From assembly GCF_030035675.1 (NCBI RefSeq), contig NC_084480.1:14217263-14281262 (forward strand): a stretch of 64,000 nt of DNA, given 5' to 3'. The number at the start of each line of letters is the position of its first letter. Within the stretch, counting starts at the first letter, position 1. The DNA is from Rhineura floridana. Lineage: Eukaryota; Chordata; Lepidosauria; Squamata; Rhineuridae. A program made the translations under genes and the position numbers. The notes under the pieces are model-generated. The model saw only the letters and a list, made by a program, of their open reading frames with translations. It had not been told where the DNA came from and did no database searches. Positions 46,607-57,739 of this stretch are shown here, in pieces.

Positions 46607-46750
46607 TAGATGGATGGATGGATGGATGGATGGATGGATGGATGGACGGACGGACGGACGGACGGACGGACGGACGGACGGACGGACGGACGGACGGACG
46701 GACAGACGGATGGATGGATGGATGGACGGACGGATGGATGGATGGATGGA
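46607..46750 (+). repeat. Microsatellite (GGAT)n(GGAC)n(GGAT)n at the tail of a SINE
   Basis: Unbroken 4-bp periodicity over about 145 bp with blocks of GGAT and GGAC. It abuts the 3' end of the minus-strand SINE at 46,751, so it grew from that SINE's tail. A short MITE fragment ('caacacccatcagccccagg') lies just to the left at 46,550-46,600. Confidence 0.95.
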
Positions 46751-47124
46751 CTGCCTTCAAGTCGACCCCAACTTATGGCTACCCTATGAATAGGGTGTTC
46801 ATGGCAAGCAGTATTCAGAGGGGGTTTACCATTGTCTCCTTCTGAGGCTAGTCCTCCCCAGCTGGCTAGGGCCTGCTCAGCTTGCCATAGCTGCACAAGC
46901 CAGCCCCTTCCTTTTCCGCAACTGCCAGCTAGGGGGGAACTGGGCTCCTTGGGACTATGCAGCTTGCCCACGGCTGCACAGGTGGCAGGGCATGTAACTC
47001 CTGAGCCACTCCCTGTGGGGGTGATCTTTAGCTGCTCCTTGACACCCAGGAGACATGAGCGGGGATTTGAACTCACAGACTCTGGACTCCCAGTCAGGCT
47101 TTCCTCCCCACTGTGCTATACCAG
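46751..47124 (-). mobile_element. Long tRNA-headed SINE with BovB tail, minus strand
   Basis: Same family as 25,260-25,639: on the minus strand 'ggctggtatagcacagtggg', 'gagtctgtgagttcaaatcc', the long middle ('agctgtggcaagctgagcag'-type), then 'ccataagttggggtcgactt' and 'gaaggcag'. About 375 bp. Confidence 0.85.
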
Positions 47125-47970
47125 CCACAAGAAGTAGCTAGTGCTCTCTTAACCAGGCAAAGGAAGACAGTTGGGTGGTGGCTGATGCCTGTTGGGACTC
47201 AAGGGGTGTAAAGCAGAGAGCCCCAAAGTAGGCGGAGCCAGAGCCAACAACAGGCAGAGCCAACTAATTCTGATTCTGTCCCCATCCCCTTCCCTACTGA
47301 GTTCTACAAGGGGCAACATTGAGACAAACGTTTCCTGCCCGAACTCGAAGAACTCAGACTCAGGCCCAGCTGTAGTTTTTCTTTTATTGAAGTAAGAGAA
47401 AGTTTCAGTTCAGTGCACTTCATGAATCTACCTACGACGAATTGATATATACACATGCACATTCAGAAATAAGGACTATAATTTAAACAGAAATATAATA
47501 AATCTCTCCATAGTGGGGAAGATGTTGATCAGGTGACCCATGTGTCTGCTCAGTCTGCTGTCCAGGTGCTGCTGACTATTGAGGGGCAACTTCAAGGTCA
47601 CCTCCTGCTCACCTTCCTTATGGGTCTTTGTCTTTAACGTAGACTTGGACTGGACAGCACTTCAAAGGGAGGATTGCCCTTCAAATGTAGGGCTATCCTC
47701 TGTAAAGTAGGACACATGGCCACCCCCACCCCGCCAAAACAGTTCTATCTGATCCCTGGAGGTTGTGCCAAGTTTTAATCTATGTGGAAGATAGCTGACC
47801 CAGAATTTTACTCACTAGCAGAAGATTCAATCTTTACAAGGTGTCAGGTTGTCCAGAGGCGGAGCCTACCCTTCCAATGTGTTCCCTTGTTTGGCTTTGT
47901 ACTCAGTGCCCCAGTCCTGCCTAAGGTCACGTGTTTCCTAATTGTTTATGCTCTTCCTGCTAGATGGCAC
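47125..47970. other. No gene or classified repeat
   Basis: 47,380-47,560 is A/T-rich with 'ttttcttttattgaagtaag'. Could hide an old repeat end, but I cannot assign it. Confidence 0.35.
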
Positions 47971-47971
47971 C

Positions 47972-47973
47972 AC

Positions 47974-48019
<46 letters not shown>
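47972..48019 (+). repeat. Microsatellite (TTA)n
   Basis: About 16 perfect TTA units. Confidence 0.95.
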
Positions 48020-48020
<1 letters not shown>

Positions 48021-48239
48021 CAGCCTGACCACCTATCAGGGGGATCCAAGTTTGTGAGGCAAGCCTTTTGCAACACTGCCAGCAGTGAACACTTTTTAAG
48101 GCTGCAAGTTCTAAACACAATGTACTAGCAAGCACACCCCACTGAGATAAGTGGGTGTGTCCTCTGAGTAAACACGCTTATAATCAGCTGGCACCGAGCT
48201 ACATGTCATGGTACCAGTGACCCGTTTAAATCAGGCAAT

Positions 48240-48330
48240 ATTATCCCCAGGAAGGCAATGGTAAGCCACCTCTGAATACCGCTTACCATGAAAACCCTAT
48301 TCATAGGATAGTTGGGATCATAAGGCAGCT
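48240..48330 (+). mobile_element. Sauria-type SINE tail fragment
   Basis: 'aggaaggcaatggtaagcca' and 'gaataccgcttaccatgaaa' then 'accctattcataggat'. From 48,331 to 48,984 nothing else is recognised. Confidence 0.65.
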
Positions 48331-48984
48331 AATGGATAGAAGGTGCTGCATCTCGGTTCAAATTGGCCACAGATAACTGGAGAGACAGAGCCAATTCGCA
48401 AAGCCAAAATGCGACATGAATTACCAATGCAAATGTGTTTAGTTTGGTGGACCTCCATTTCTGCTTTAAAGGCATGATGGGAAGGAATAGAAAGCTCCAG
48501 GGATGAGCCCATGGTTCACCCAAAACACTATAGTCTGGCTGTGGTATATCCGCTCTCCAGCTTTCTGCAGCCCAGAAATAAATCTCCATCATGGCATGGG
48601 AACTGGTGATTTACTTACTACAGGAGCTCCTTCTGGTATGGAGCATGAAAGGTACTAGGATTTCCTTGAGGTTGGGATATGACAACCACATCTCCTAGCC
48701 CTTACCAATCCATAACCATTTTTTTGTTTGTGGACTTGTCCCATCTCCAGCCTTCCATCCTAGCCTTTGAGAGCAGTTCTGATTCTCTGCTGCCCTCTAC
48801 TGGAAGCGTCCATGCCTAACACGTTACATTGAAGTACATTCAAAGTTCTGTTGGAAAACTCTTCTGGAGAAATGTCGTGAGAACAACAATCCTTGTATTG
48901 AAGAGAGGGAGCTCCCGCAAATGGAACAAAAGAGCATGAGTTAGGGCAGTGAGCCAAATAACCTAGTACCTAATCCTTTCATTT

Positions 48985-49640
48985 GGACAAATCTATGGTG
49001 CGACCACATTTGGAATACTGTGTGCAGTTGTGCCTGCCTCACGTCAAAAAGGACATTGTAGATTTGGAAAAGGTTCAGAAAAGGGCAACCAGAATGATCA
49101 AGGGGATGGAGCAACTCCTCTAAGAGGAAAGTTGCAGCATTTGGGGCTTTTCAGTTTAGATGACAGATGTGTATACAATTATGCATGGCATGGAGAAAGT
49201 GGACAGAGAAAAGTTTTTCTCCCTCTCATAATACTAGAACTTGTGTACATCCAATGAAGCTGAACATTCATTCAGGACAGGTTAAAGAAGAGGACTTCTT
49301 CACACAGCGCATACAGTAGTTAAACGATGGCACTCGCTCCAACAAGAGGCCGCAACGGCAACCAAGCTGGATAGCTTTAAAAGAGGATTAGAAGGGTTCA
49401 TGGCGCATAAGGCTATCCATGGCTACTAGCCATGATGGCTATGCTCTGCCTCCACAGTCAGAGGCGGTATGCTTCCAAATACCAATTGCTGGAACAACAG
49501 GAGGGAGAGTGCTCCTGCGCTGAGGTCCTGCTTGTGAGCTTCCCATTAGGACACCTGGTTGGCCACTGTGAGAACAGCATGGTGGACTATGATGGGCATT
49601 TGGCCTGAGTCAGCAGGCTGTTATTTTCTTACGAGATGCT
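48985..49640 (+). mobile_element. Older CR1 3' end, plus strand
   Basis: Follows the same coding tail as the young CR1 ('tctatggtgcgaccacattt', 'gagaaaagtttttctccctc', 'catggctactagccatgatg') to the 3' UTR and 'agtcagcaggctgttatttt'. Frames are broken several times. Confidence 0.78.
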
Positions 49641-50015
49641 GGAGATTGAACCTAGGACCTTCTGGACATGCAACGCATGTCCTCTACTACTGAGCTATAA
49701 TCCTTACCACTGGGGGCGCCCTCCAGGTGATCTATCTGCTGAGCATTCGTCCTGATTTCCTTGCACAAAGCTTATGCAGGGGGTCAGATTATATCCAGTC
49801 TTTTCTGAGCATCCGTTCTGATTTGTTTGCGGGGAACATAGGAAGCTGCCTTATACTGAGTTAGACCATTGGTCCATCTAGCTCACTGTTATCTGCACTG
49901 AGTGGCAGCAGCTCTCCAAGGTTTCAGGCAGGCTTTTCTCCCAGCGCTACCAGGAGAATGAATCAGGGACCTTCTGGGTGCAAGGCAGATACTCTACCAC
50001 TGAAGTTCAGCCCTC
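49640..50015 (-). mobile_element. Two tRNA SINE (family C) pieces, minus strand
   Basis: 49,640-49,730 is a head only ('tagctcagtagtagaggaca' read on the minus strand). 49,835-50,015 is a nearly complete copy: head 'ctgaacttcagtggtagagt', box B region and a tail that reads on the plus strand 'aggaagctgccttatactga'. Confidence 0.7.
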
Positions 50016-50470
50016 TCCTCGGGAGGTAATATGACAATGAAAATTCCTCCTGTGTTCATCCTGATTTGCTTCAGGGGCGTTTATACAGCTTCCCGTTAAT
50101 CATTAATTCATCCCACACTTTGCAATGCATTTCCCTATCACTTTCCAAACTGCAAAAAGTCTTTTTTTTTTAAGTGGATTCCTTGCACTGCACAAATTAA
50201 CTGCAGAAGTCTACAGTCTCCACTATGTGTTTAAATCTGTTCTGTGAACAGCGACAATCTGGAGGCACCTTGAACTCTGGGTCCTATAGTCAATTGACCT
50301 TCTAACTTTACAAAGCAATTGTTTCTAGTGCTGCTGGTATGTTTATTCAATTGGATATTCATTCACTCATTGCCTTATCTAACACAATCCATTCTGTATG
50401 TGTTGTAAATGTTAAATAAAATCGCTTCTAAAAAATAAAATAAAATAAAATTCCTATTACACCAATGTTA
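50016..50470. other. No gene; contains the low-copy repeat also seen at 24.9 kb
   Basis: 'caatgcatttccctatcact' at about 50,122-50,141 matches 24,920-24,939. The (AAAAT)n-like run at 50,430-50,452 ends it. Confidence 0.45.
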
Positions 50471-50895
50471 CAGAGGTTTTTATTATATTAACAAAACGTT
50501 TCAGCTTCCGCCTTCATCAGCTGCCAACATACAAATGCTGTTACCAAGGTGGCAGTTATAGAGCTTTTTGACAAAAAAAAGTGGAGCAACCAGTTGCAAA
50601 GCATTTTAACATCGAGGGTCACAGCCTGATGGACTTTTCCATTACAGCGATAGAGATGCCAGCAGATCCAGCAGCATTGACTAAAAGGGAGAACTTTTGG
50701 ATTTACTCTCTGGACACATTGGAACCACATGGCCTGAACCTGGAGGACCACCACTACTTAGCTTCTGCAAATGAAGCCCCTCTGAGCATTCCATCCTCAA
50801 GGCTCTATAACTGCCACCTTGGTAACAGCATTTGTATGTTAGCAGTTGATGAAGGCGGAAGCTGAAACGTTTTGTTAATACAATAAAAACCTCTG
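50471..50895 (+). mobile_element. Penelope-like element fragment with 94-bp inverted terminal repeats
   Basis: Left arm 50,471-50,564 and right arm 50,802-50,895 are inverted copies with about 97% identity. Between them a plus-strand frame carries the end of a Penelope-type protein: VAKHFNIEGHSL, then a KRENFWIYSLDTL segment and EPHGLNLED, the pattern seen at the C-terminal end of the GIY-YIG endonuclease. Inverted or direct terminal repeats are usual in this class. The arms, read toward the outside, hold CTGATGA … GAAAC, the core of a hammerhead ribozyme, which Penelope-like elements are known to carry. Only the 3' end of the element is present. Confidence 0.75.
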
Positions 50896-51015
50896 TTTGG
50901 TTAATCACAATTACTTTTATATATATTTTAGGTGATTAACGGAATCCTTATAGGGATCCAGAGCAAGCTTGAGTGGGGTTCTGTTTGATGCTTTCAATAT
51001 ATATATATATATATG

Positions 51016-51472
51016 CAGAGATTCTCAGAGGTCTGAGCTGCGTGTGTGCCAGTATGTTTGTTTACCTAAGTAGCAGGCTTTTACTCTGCATTTAGATTAC
51101 TGAGACTTCAGACTTAGTACAATAAGAAAAGCTACTTTATTTACAGAAATACATAGGAAAAGCATAACGAGTTCTAACTAACTTAAGTTGGAGGCGCAAT
51201 GCCCAGATTTGTGTATGGCCCTTATGGCTCAGGAGAGAGAGCAAAGACAAAGATGTCTCCACTCTCCTTCGACAGTTGAAGAAAATAAACAAAGGAAGGA
51301 GAGGCAGATAAGCTTCCCTGAGCATATCAGTTTACAACAGAAGGAAGTTAGGCAGAGAAGAGCACAGGTTAAGGTAGGCAAGCCTAGCCAGCTGGAGAAC
51401 CCTAACTCTACCTTCCTTCTGGTATACAAACAAACAAACCCAATAGGAGTTGCTCTTGCTCCACTTGCAACA
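51016..51472 (-). mobile_element. Fossil LTR, minus strand, same family as 40,685-41,149
   Basis: On the minus strand it starts tgttgcaagtggagcaagag, carries 'tctgtaaataaagtagcttt' and 'gtaaaagcctgctacttagg'. No internal region is visible. The right edge of the LTR (51,472) is firm, the left edge is approximate because an (AT)n run follows at 50,997-51,014. Fossil. Confidence 0.65.
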
Positions 51473-51754
51473 GCCAATACCTTTATTAGGCCAGCCAAAA
51501 TAGTGTGCAGGCTTTTGACTTCTTCAGAGCTCTTTTTTAAAAAAAACAGGCCTCGAGAATATATAGTAGTTTGATATGTTCTTAATAAGTAGGCACAGTG
51601 CAGGATGTCTACGACAGCATTTTCCATCTTCTTTGGCCACTAGATGGCAGACAAGAGGTGCACAGGGCCATCGCTGAGTCCTAGATTCAGTCTCCAGGTA
51701 AGGCTTGAAGAAACGCGTCTGAAACCCTGAAGAGCTTCTCTCAGTCACTATGAA

Positions 51755-52125
51755 CTTGAGGCGGGAAATCTCATGCCCAGGGGCCAAATGCAGCACTCTG
51801 GCCCTTTCTATCCAGCCCTTGGGTCTCTCTCGAAGCTCCGCATCCTTCCCAGGCTACATCCTTCTCTGCACCCTCCTTAAGGGCTTTCCTGGGCTGGAAC
51901 GTGCGCTTGCCTGCATGGAGGCCAGAGACATTTGGCTCGCATGGGGCTGGAATGTCGCCTACTGCACATAGGAAAGAGCCACAGTTGTTGCTCCGCCCAC
52001 TTTTGCTTCTGGCCCCTGCCTACTACCACCTCGGGCCTCACGCACCATGGCCACGTGGCCCCCAGAAGGTTCCCCATGAGTGAATGCAGCCCTCAGGCTG
52101 AGAAAGGTTCCCCATCCCTTGTGTG
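51755..52125 (+). mobile_element. hAT MITE (family A), plus strand
   Basis: 'caggggccaaatgcagcact', 'ctggccctttctatccagcc', 'ttttgcttctggcccctgcc' and 'gcagccctcaggctgagaaa' match the 3,092-3,459 element in order. Ends are worn. Confidence 0.75.
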
Positions 52126-52299
52126 GGTGATACTGAGTGCGATAGACCAAGGTTCTGGCTCAATGTGAGGCAGCTCCCCATGTGGCTGCGTTGTCTGAAG
52201 CTTTTCACTGGCATTGCATAAGCAAGGAACAAACATGAACTGTTAGGAAGCTCAGCAATGCTGGTCGAGGGTTTCATGCCCACAAATCTGGAGAGTCCC

Positions 52300-53030
52300 A
52301 AAAGACAAGGATGATCATCAGCAGGCTGGAAACAAAGCCCTATGAGAGACTGAAAGAACAGGGCATGTTTAGCCTTGAGAAGATGGAGGGGAGATATGAC
52401 AGCACTCTTCAGGTACTTGAAAGGGTGCCACACAGGGAGGGCCAGGAGCTCTTCTCGATCATCCCAGAGTGCAGGATGCGGAACAATGGGCTTCCTCTTT
52501 CAACAAGCCTAATTTTAAATTGAGACCTTATCCCAGTCTGCATCTGTGTTGGAATTGCTCTTTAATGTTTTTAAACCTTTTCTTCTTCTTTTTTAAAAAA
52601 TATGTTTTTAAAGCTTTAAAAAAATGTTTTAAAGATGTTTTAATATATTTTAAAGTCTGTTTTTAAAGTATGTTTTTAGGATGGTTTAAAGTGTTTTTAG
52701 TGCTTTTGTTTGCCGCCCTGGGCTCCTATTGGGAGGAAGGATGGGATATAAGTCAAACAATAAATAAATAAGAAGCAAGTAAGTGAATAAGTTACAGGAA
52801 GCCAGATTTCGACTGAACATCAGGAAGTTTTTCCACTTCCTTAGTGCGGTCATGGCAATGGAACCCAATGACCAAGGGAGGTGGTGGGCTGTCTAACACT
52901 GGAGGCATTCAGGAGGTAGCTAGACAACCACCTGTCAGGTATATTTGGATTCTTGCACTGAGCAGGGGGTTGGACTCGATGGCCTTCTAGACCCCTATAA
53001 GGCTCTATAAATCCTCTAAAATCTGAGGAT
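52300..53030 (+). mobile_element. Older CR1 3' end, plus strand, split by an L2
   Basis: 52,300-52,487: 'tgagagactgaaagaacagg', 'ttagccttgagaagatggag', 'atgacagcactcttcaggta'. It resumes at 52,793 with 'caggaagccagatttcgact' and ends with 'gagcagggggttggactcga' near 53,000. This is the chicken-like CR1 type, different from the 4.3-kb subfamily. Confidence 0.78.
52488..52790 (+). mobile_element. L2 (subfamily 1) 3' end inside a CR1
   Basis: 'cttcctctttcaacaagcct' to 'gggaggaaggatgggatata' and an 'aataaataaata' tail. Same 3' UTR as 20,545-21,060. The CR1 sequence continues on both sides. Confidence 0.8.
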
Positions 53031-53829
53031 TTTCTAGCCTGATCACCTCTTCCATCCTCCAGGCATCCTTGCCACCTTGGCCCATCCCCCCCCATTACCA
53101 GGCCTGTGCAATCACACGAGTTCCTTTGCAATGCATGTGTTCTTTTGACCTCGGCTTGCTCAAGCTAAGCCCAGCCCCCATTTCTTTGCATCTTGCAGAG
53201 GGAGCCAAGGTAGGTGCCAACCTTTCATAGACGTGTGGAAGGCAGAATTTCAGAAGACACGGCATGATGCCATTGCTCAGCTCTTGCACAGCTCTTCCTG
53301 TGACCTTCTGCCCCATGCAGAAGAACGGTGATTCTATAAAAGAGGGAGAGACTGTCCCTGTCAGCTAGAGACAGCAGCAGCATAGCAGTGAGAGAAGGAG
53401 GCGGCAAAAGGGGCCAGACAGCATGGTAAACACAGAACCCTCCTAGCTCTGGAGAGGGCAGACGAAAGAGAGAGCCCAGTGCACTGGTTAGAGCAGGGGG
53501 AATAGGCCATCTGTAGCCCCAGGGACACAAGTGGCCTTTGGTGTAATTTCAAATAGCTATTGGCCTTGTTTCAAAAGCCCTCTGCAAGCAACCAGTTCAG
53601 ACCTCTTGACAAGAGAAAGCACCCCTCCTCTGACACTCCCTAGGCGACCAGAAGAAGGGAGAGATGGGGGTGTCAGAGAGAGGGAAGGGGATGGCAGAAA
53701 GTGAGGAGGGTGACAGAAAGAGAGAAACATGGTGGCCCTCTCATTTTTGGCCCTGGTCCCCATAGACTTCCCCTGAGGGAATGTGGCCCTTGACAGAAAG
53801 AAAATGTTGTCTACCCATCAGTTAGAGTG
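53031..53829. other. No gene seen
   Basis: Unique sequence; purine-rich stretches at 53,345-53,480 and 53,650-53,720. Confidence 0.4.
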
Positions 53830-54110
53830 TCAGGGGGAAGCAAACCCAGTTAGCCACAAAGCTTACCAGACCAGTCATTACCTCTCAGCCTAACTCACAG
53901 GGTTGTTTTGAGCAGCGTTCTTCAACCTTGGGTTCCCCAGATGTTGATGGACTACAGCTTCCATCATCCCTGACCATTGACCATGCCGCCTGGGGATGAT
54001 GGGAGCAGTAGTCCAACAACATCTGGGGACCCAAGGTTGAAGAAGAGTGGTGTTGTGGATAAAAGTGGGGGCTGTTTGGAGAAAGGGTAGGATAAGCTAG
54101 ATGGAGAGGC
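53830..54110 (+). mobile_element. tRNA SINE (family B) split by a MITE
   Basis: 'gtcattacctctcagcctaa', 'ctcacagggttgttttgag' before the MITE and 'gtgttgtggataaaagtggg' after it are consecutive parts of family B. The head is worn. Confidence 0.65.
53913..54049. mobile_element. Foldback hAT MITE, about 137 bp, inside SINE B
   Basis: Ends cagcgttcttcaaccttggg and cccaaggttgaagaagagtg; the 'atgttgatggactacagctt' and 'gtagtccaacaacatctggg' halves pair. Flanks gttttgag and gtgttgtg agree at 6 of 8 positions, and both derive from the SINE's 'gttgtgag' segment. Confidence 0.78.
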
Positions 54111-55040
54111 CTAGCTGATAGATTGGCAGGAAGATGGTTGGGAGTAACTGCAGTTCCTGCTTGATCAGGACATTTGAAAAGCTTATTCTCTCGATTGCAA
54201 CCTAGCCACCCTAGGAAGACAAGGGAAATGGCATCAAGGGAAACAAGAGAGATGGCCAAGTCACATTTTCTCTGCAGTGACATCAGAAGGAATGTCCTTA
54301 TGCCATGCGGGGGGGGGGGTCTTTTCATACACACATCAGAAGAGTAAGTGGCTCCTAGTCTCAGATCACTGTGGATATAAGCCAATCCATAGTCAAGGAC
54401 AGAGAGGCAGCAGCATAAAAATGCTTAGGGCTATTGTCCTATGGATAGTTACTAGGAGTATGTTCTGGGGGTTATTTCATAGTGAGCATGGACAGGACAG
54501 GGATCTTTGGAAAGTTATGGTGATGGAAGTCTGAAGAGATGGATGCAGGAAGGATGAGCTGACTCCCCCTACCCCTGAATCTAAGAAGCTTAAGACATTG
54601 GTTGATTTCAGATAGTATTTTATTTTGTCCACGGATTAAAACTGTGCAATAGGTATGTTTACAGCAGGACTGGGGCCTTCTCAACTGATGGGAGTTGCCA
54701 TTTATTTTCTGCCCACCCCACCCCAAACAACAGTCAAAAGGAAGGAGTCTGGTCATCTATTGCTGTGCAGCAACTAGTGCCACTGAAGCATTTGCTCGAC
54801 ATGTTTGCACGGACTGCTCACTGCTCTGTCTTCATTCTCAAGACGGGAGTCTTTGAACATCTGTGCCAGATGGTGGCTTGACAAAAGGCAAAATTTTGCC
54901 TTACCTTTGCAGAATAATTGCCTCTGCCCCATGGTCGGAAGCACACTGATAACCTTTGAAGCAGGGCAGATGCCACGGTTAGGGACCCCAAGGAAGCATG
55001 TGGCTCAGGCATAAGAATGCCTGCCATCCACCCCATATTT
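54111..55040. other. No gene or repeat recognised
   Basis: Unique sequence; a G-run at 54,310-54,319. Confidence 0.4.
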
Positions 55041-55044
55041 CCCC

Positions 55045-55195
55045 ATGTCAAGCAACAGTGGTGTGTTATTAGCACGTGATTTCCCCTCAAAGAATCCTGG
55101 GAGCTGTAGTTTGTGAAAGGTGCTGTGAACTGTAACTCCATGATGAATTCTTTCAGGGAAGCCATGTGCTTTAAATGTATGGTGTGTACGCACCC
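55045..55195. mobile_element. Foldback MITE, family D
   Basis: 'tcaaagaatcctgggagctg' and 'tagtttgtgaaaggtgctgt' pair with 'gaattctttcagggaagcca' and 'tgtgctttaaatgtatggtg'. Confidence 0.7.
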
Positions 55196-56374
55196 CAATC
55201 ATATGGAAGCAGCAACCACATTGCAAGGGTCATGAAAGGATCAGACCCATAGTCAGGGCTGGGCATACTTAATGGTTACTTTCACAAACAAAATCCCAAG
55301 CAATCCAAAATCCCAAGCAATCTGCTCCCCAGTATTCTGCTGGGTTCTGTGCCTGCATAAATTATGCAGACTGAGCAATACTGCATCCATTTCTCTGATT
55401 TTTATTTTATTTTTTTGCATTTTTTATTCTGCAAGGTTCCTGCTCCCCTACTGTTCTGCACATTTAATTCTGGTTTTGCTGGTCAGAGGAGAGTGCTATG
55501 GTGAGCCCTGAAACCCTGCCCCACTGGAAATATTTCTTCTGGCTTCTGAAATGTCAGCAGGTGTTGCCCTTAAGACTTCCTAGCAAGACTTCACACAGGG
55601 CTGGAAACTTGCTTTGAAAATAAAAGCTGAGATTCCAGGGCAGCTGAATTCTGGGCCCAATACTACACTCTGCTGTTGCTCCTCTCTTTCAGCACTCTCG
55701 TGGAATCATAGCATACACCAGCCTTCACCAACCTGGCACCCTCCAGATATTTTGGACTCCAACTCCCAAGCCTCAGCCAGCATGGCTTCCTGCAATCTGT
55801 GCTTCACACAAGCGTACCCCATTACTTGCTTCCTCCTCCCCCAGACTTGATGACTGCACTTTTAAGACCGCTAGTTGAATGTGTGAACTTACACCACTGA
55901 AAGGCATGTGTTGGAGGAGGTGTTGTGAACTGATAGGACAGTTCATCCTGTGGTGTTCTGTCTGTGATGGTCCATTTAGACATGCCCCAATCATCACTTC
56001 TGCGCCAGTTCTTACTCAGGAGTAAGAGCTCGATCAACATTTACCACATTTATCATTGATTTCAATGGGTTTTAGCAAGCTTAACTATGTTGGATAGTGG
56101 CCTGTTGGATTCTGCCTCATATTCTGCTTGATCAGAATCAGTCTCCTTGGGGAAGCCTCTGCATCAGAACAATCATCCTGCACATTGCAAGGAATTCAAT
56201 AAGGGATAACTAGTGCTATTAATATTCTGCAAAACAGAGAGAGAGACACCCATCCTTTCAATTCTGTGCTCTGGATAAATGGAACAAATCAGAACACTTT
56301 ATCCAGTTATGATTCTTCTGCAGAAAACTCTGCTCAGTATGTCAGTTTTATTCTGGACCAGACATTTGCATCTC
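55196..56374. other. No gene; a MITE fragment near 55,715-55,790
   Basis: 'ccttcaccaacctggcaccc' and 'tccagatattttggactcca' belong to the common foldback hAT family, half copy only. Near 56,010-56,090 a piece of the 'ctcaggagtaagagctcgat' repeat. Otherwise unique. Confidence 0.45.
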
Positions 56375-56525
56375 ATAAGAACATAAGAAGAGCCTGCTAG
56401 ATCAAGCCAGTGGCCCACCAAGTCCAGCATCCTGTTCTCACAGTGGTCAACCAGATGCCCACGGGAAGCCCAAAAGCAGGACCTGAGCACAGCACTCTCC
56501 CCTCCTGCAGTGTTAAGCAACTGGT
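56375..56525 (-). mobile_element. CR1 3'-terminal fragment, minus strand
   Basis: 'aagaacataagaagagcctg' and 'gtccagcatcctgttctcac' are the 3' UTR and octamer end of the CR1 subfamily at 4.3 kb. Confidence 0.8.
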
Positions 56526-56953
56526 ATCTCAGAATTTGTTGGTTTGCCAAGGGAATAATATGCTCCAGGATATCAGGTAACAAGGTACATGATGGGCAAA
56601 CAGGGTTCTAAGCAGGTTGATATGACTAGAACAAATGAAGTAAAGGCAGTTAACCACACAAAGCAGACTCCAGAATCCATCAGAGATTTGATGGTGCTGA
56701 TGCCAACTGGTTTCAGTGGAAAGAAGCACAATTAAGTTCTCTTCTGGAGTTTGGACAGGAGATCTATTACCTCCCTGACAGTGGAGACTTTTATTAGAAC
56801 GGTCTGGCAATTTCCAGCTTGGCACTGGATGTGTTCCACAAAAATAATAGCAGATCTGATGAGCTAGTTCAGATGTTATCCTCAGAGTGTGGGAACACAG
56901 GTAAGGGTCACCATGCTCCCTGTTCCTAGAGTCTTCTGGATTTTCATCTAGGA

Positions 56954-57085
56954 CAGAGGCTGGGAACCTGTGGCTTTCCAGATGTTGCTGGCCTACAATT
57001 CCCCTCATCTCTGACCAACCAGCCATGCTGGCTGGGGCTGATGGAATCCAACAACACTGGGAGAGCCCCAGGCTTCCCATTCGTG
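56954..57085. mobile_element. Foldback hAT MITE, 132 bp, with perfect target repeat
   Basis: Flanked by atctagga at 56,946-56,953 and 57,086-57,093. Starts cagaggctgggaacctg, ends caggcttcccattcgtg. The middle has 'gccatgctggctggggctga', typical for this family. Confidence 0.85.
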
Positions 57086-57093
57086 ATCTAGGA

Positions 57094-57231
57094 CAAGGAT
57101 GGGGAACCTTTGGCCCTCCAGGGGTTGCTGAACTACTACTCCCATCAGCCTCGGCAAACATGGCCAATGGCCAGAAATGGTGGGAGTTGTAGCTCAGCAA
57201 CATCTGGAGGGCCAAAGGTTCCCCATGTCTG
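57094..57231. mobile_element. Foldback hAT MITE, 138 bp, next to the previous one
   Basis: 'caaggatggggaacctttgg' at the left and 'ccaaaggttccccatgtctg' at the right form clean inverted repeats, with the 'actactactcccatcagcct' and 'tggtgggagttgtagctcag' halves pairing inside. No second target repeat is seen on its right. Confidence 0.8.
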
Positions 57232-57739
57232 CAATAGGGCCTGGAAGTGTGCATTGAAAAAACAAAGAGAAATAAAACAACGGAAAGCAGAACTTTGTAG
57301 GAAACTAGATACCAGATGCCATGGGAAAATTCTACACATGTTTGATCACAGGAGACAACTAGCCACGGACAGGACAACCCAGTATGGAGTATTCCCCCCT
57401 CCCAAATCTGGCAACTGTATTGACAGAATTCCAGTGAAATGTCAAGAAGCTGCAAGATCGTTAAGGTCTGTAATTTTCTTTCCACCAGAAAATGAACCCA
57501 GCTATGAGCCAGTTAACATATAACCCAAATGAGATCATCCAGGGGCAATCAACCTTAACTTGTCAACAACAGCAACACAATCTGCATTCACTGTTCCCTT
57601 TAACAATCAAGAAGTCTAATAAGGTGCAAAGTCACATTTAAAAAGGCCTTGCGGAAGAGGGTCAATTTGTAGGTCCCTCAGTCAAACAGAATGGCATTGA
57701 ATGTAGACAGATGGGTTTAAACCAGTCCTTGAAAGCCTG

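Noticed and set aside
46419-47076. Frames of Asp-Gly-Trp-Met or His-Pro-Ser-Ile repeats on both strands
   Set aside because: Translation of the GGAT/GGAC microsatellite and the adjacent SINE.
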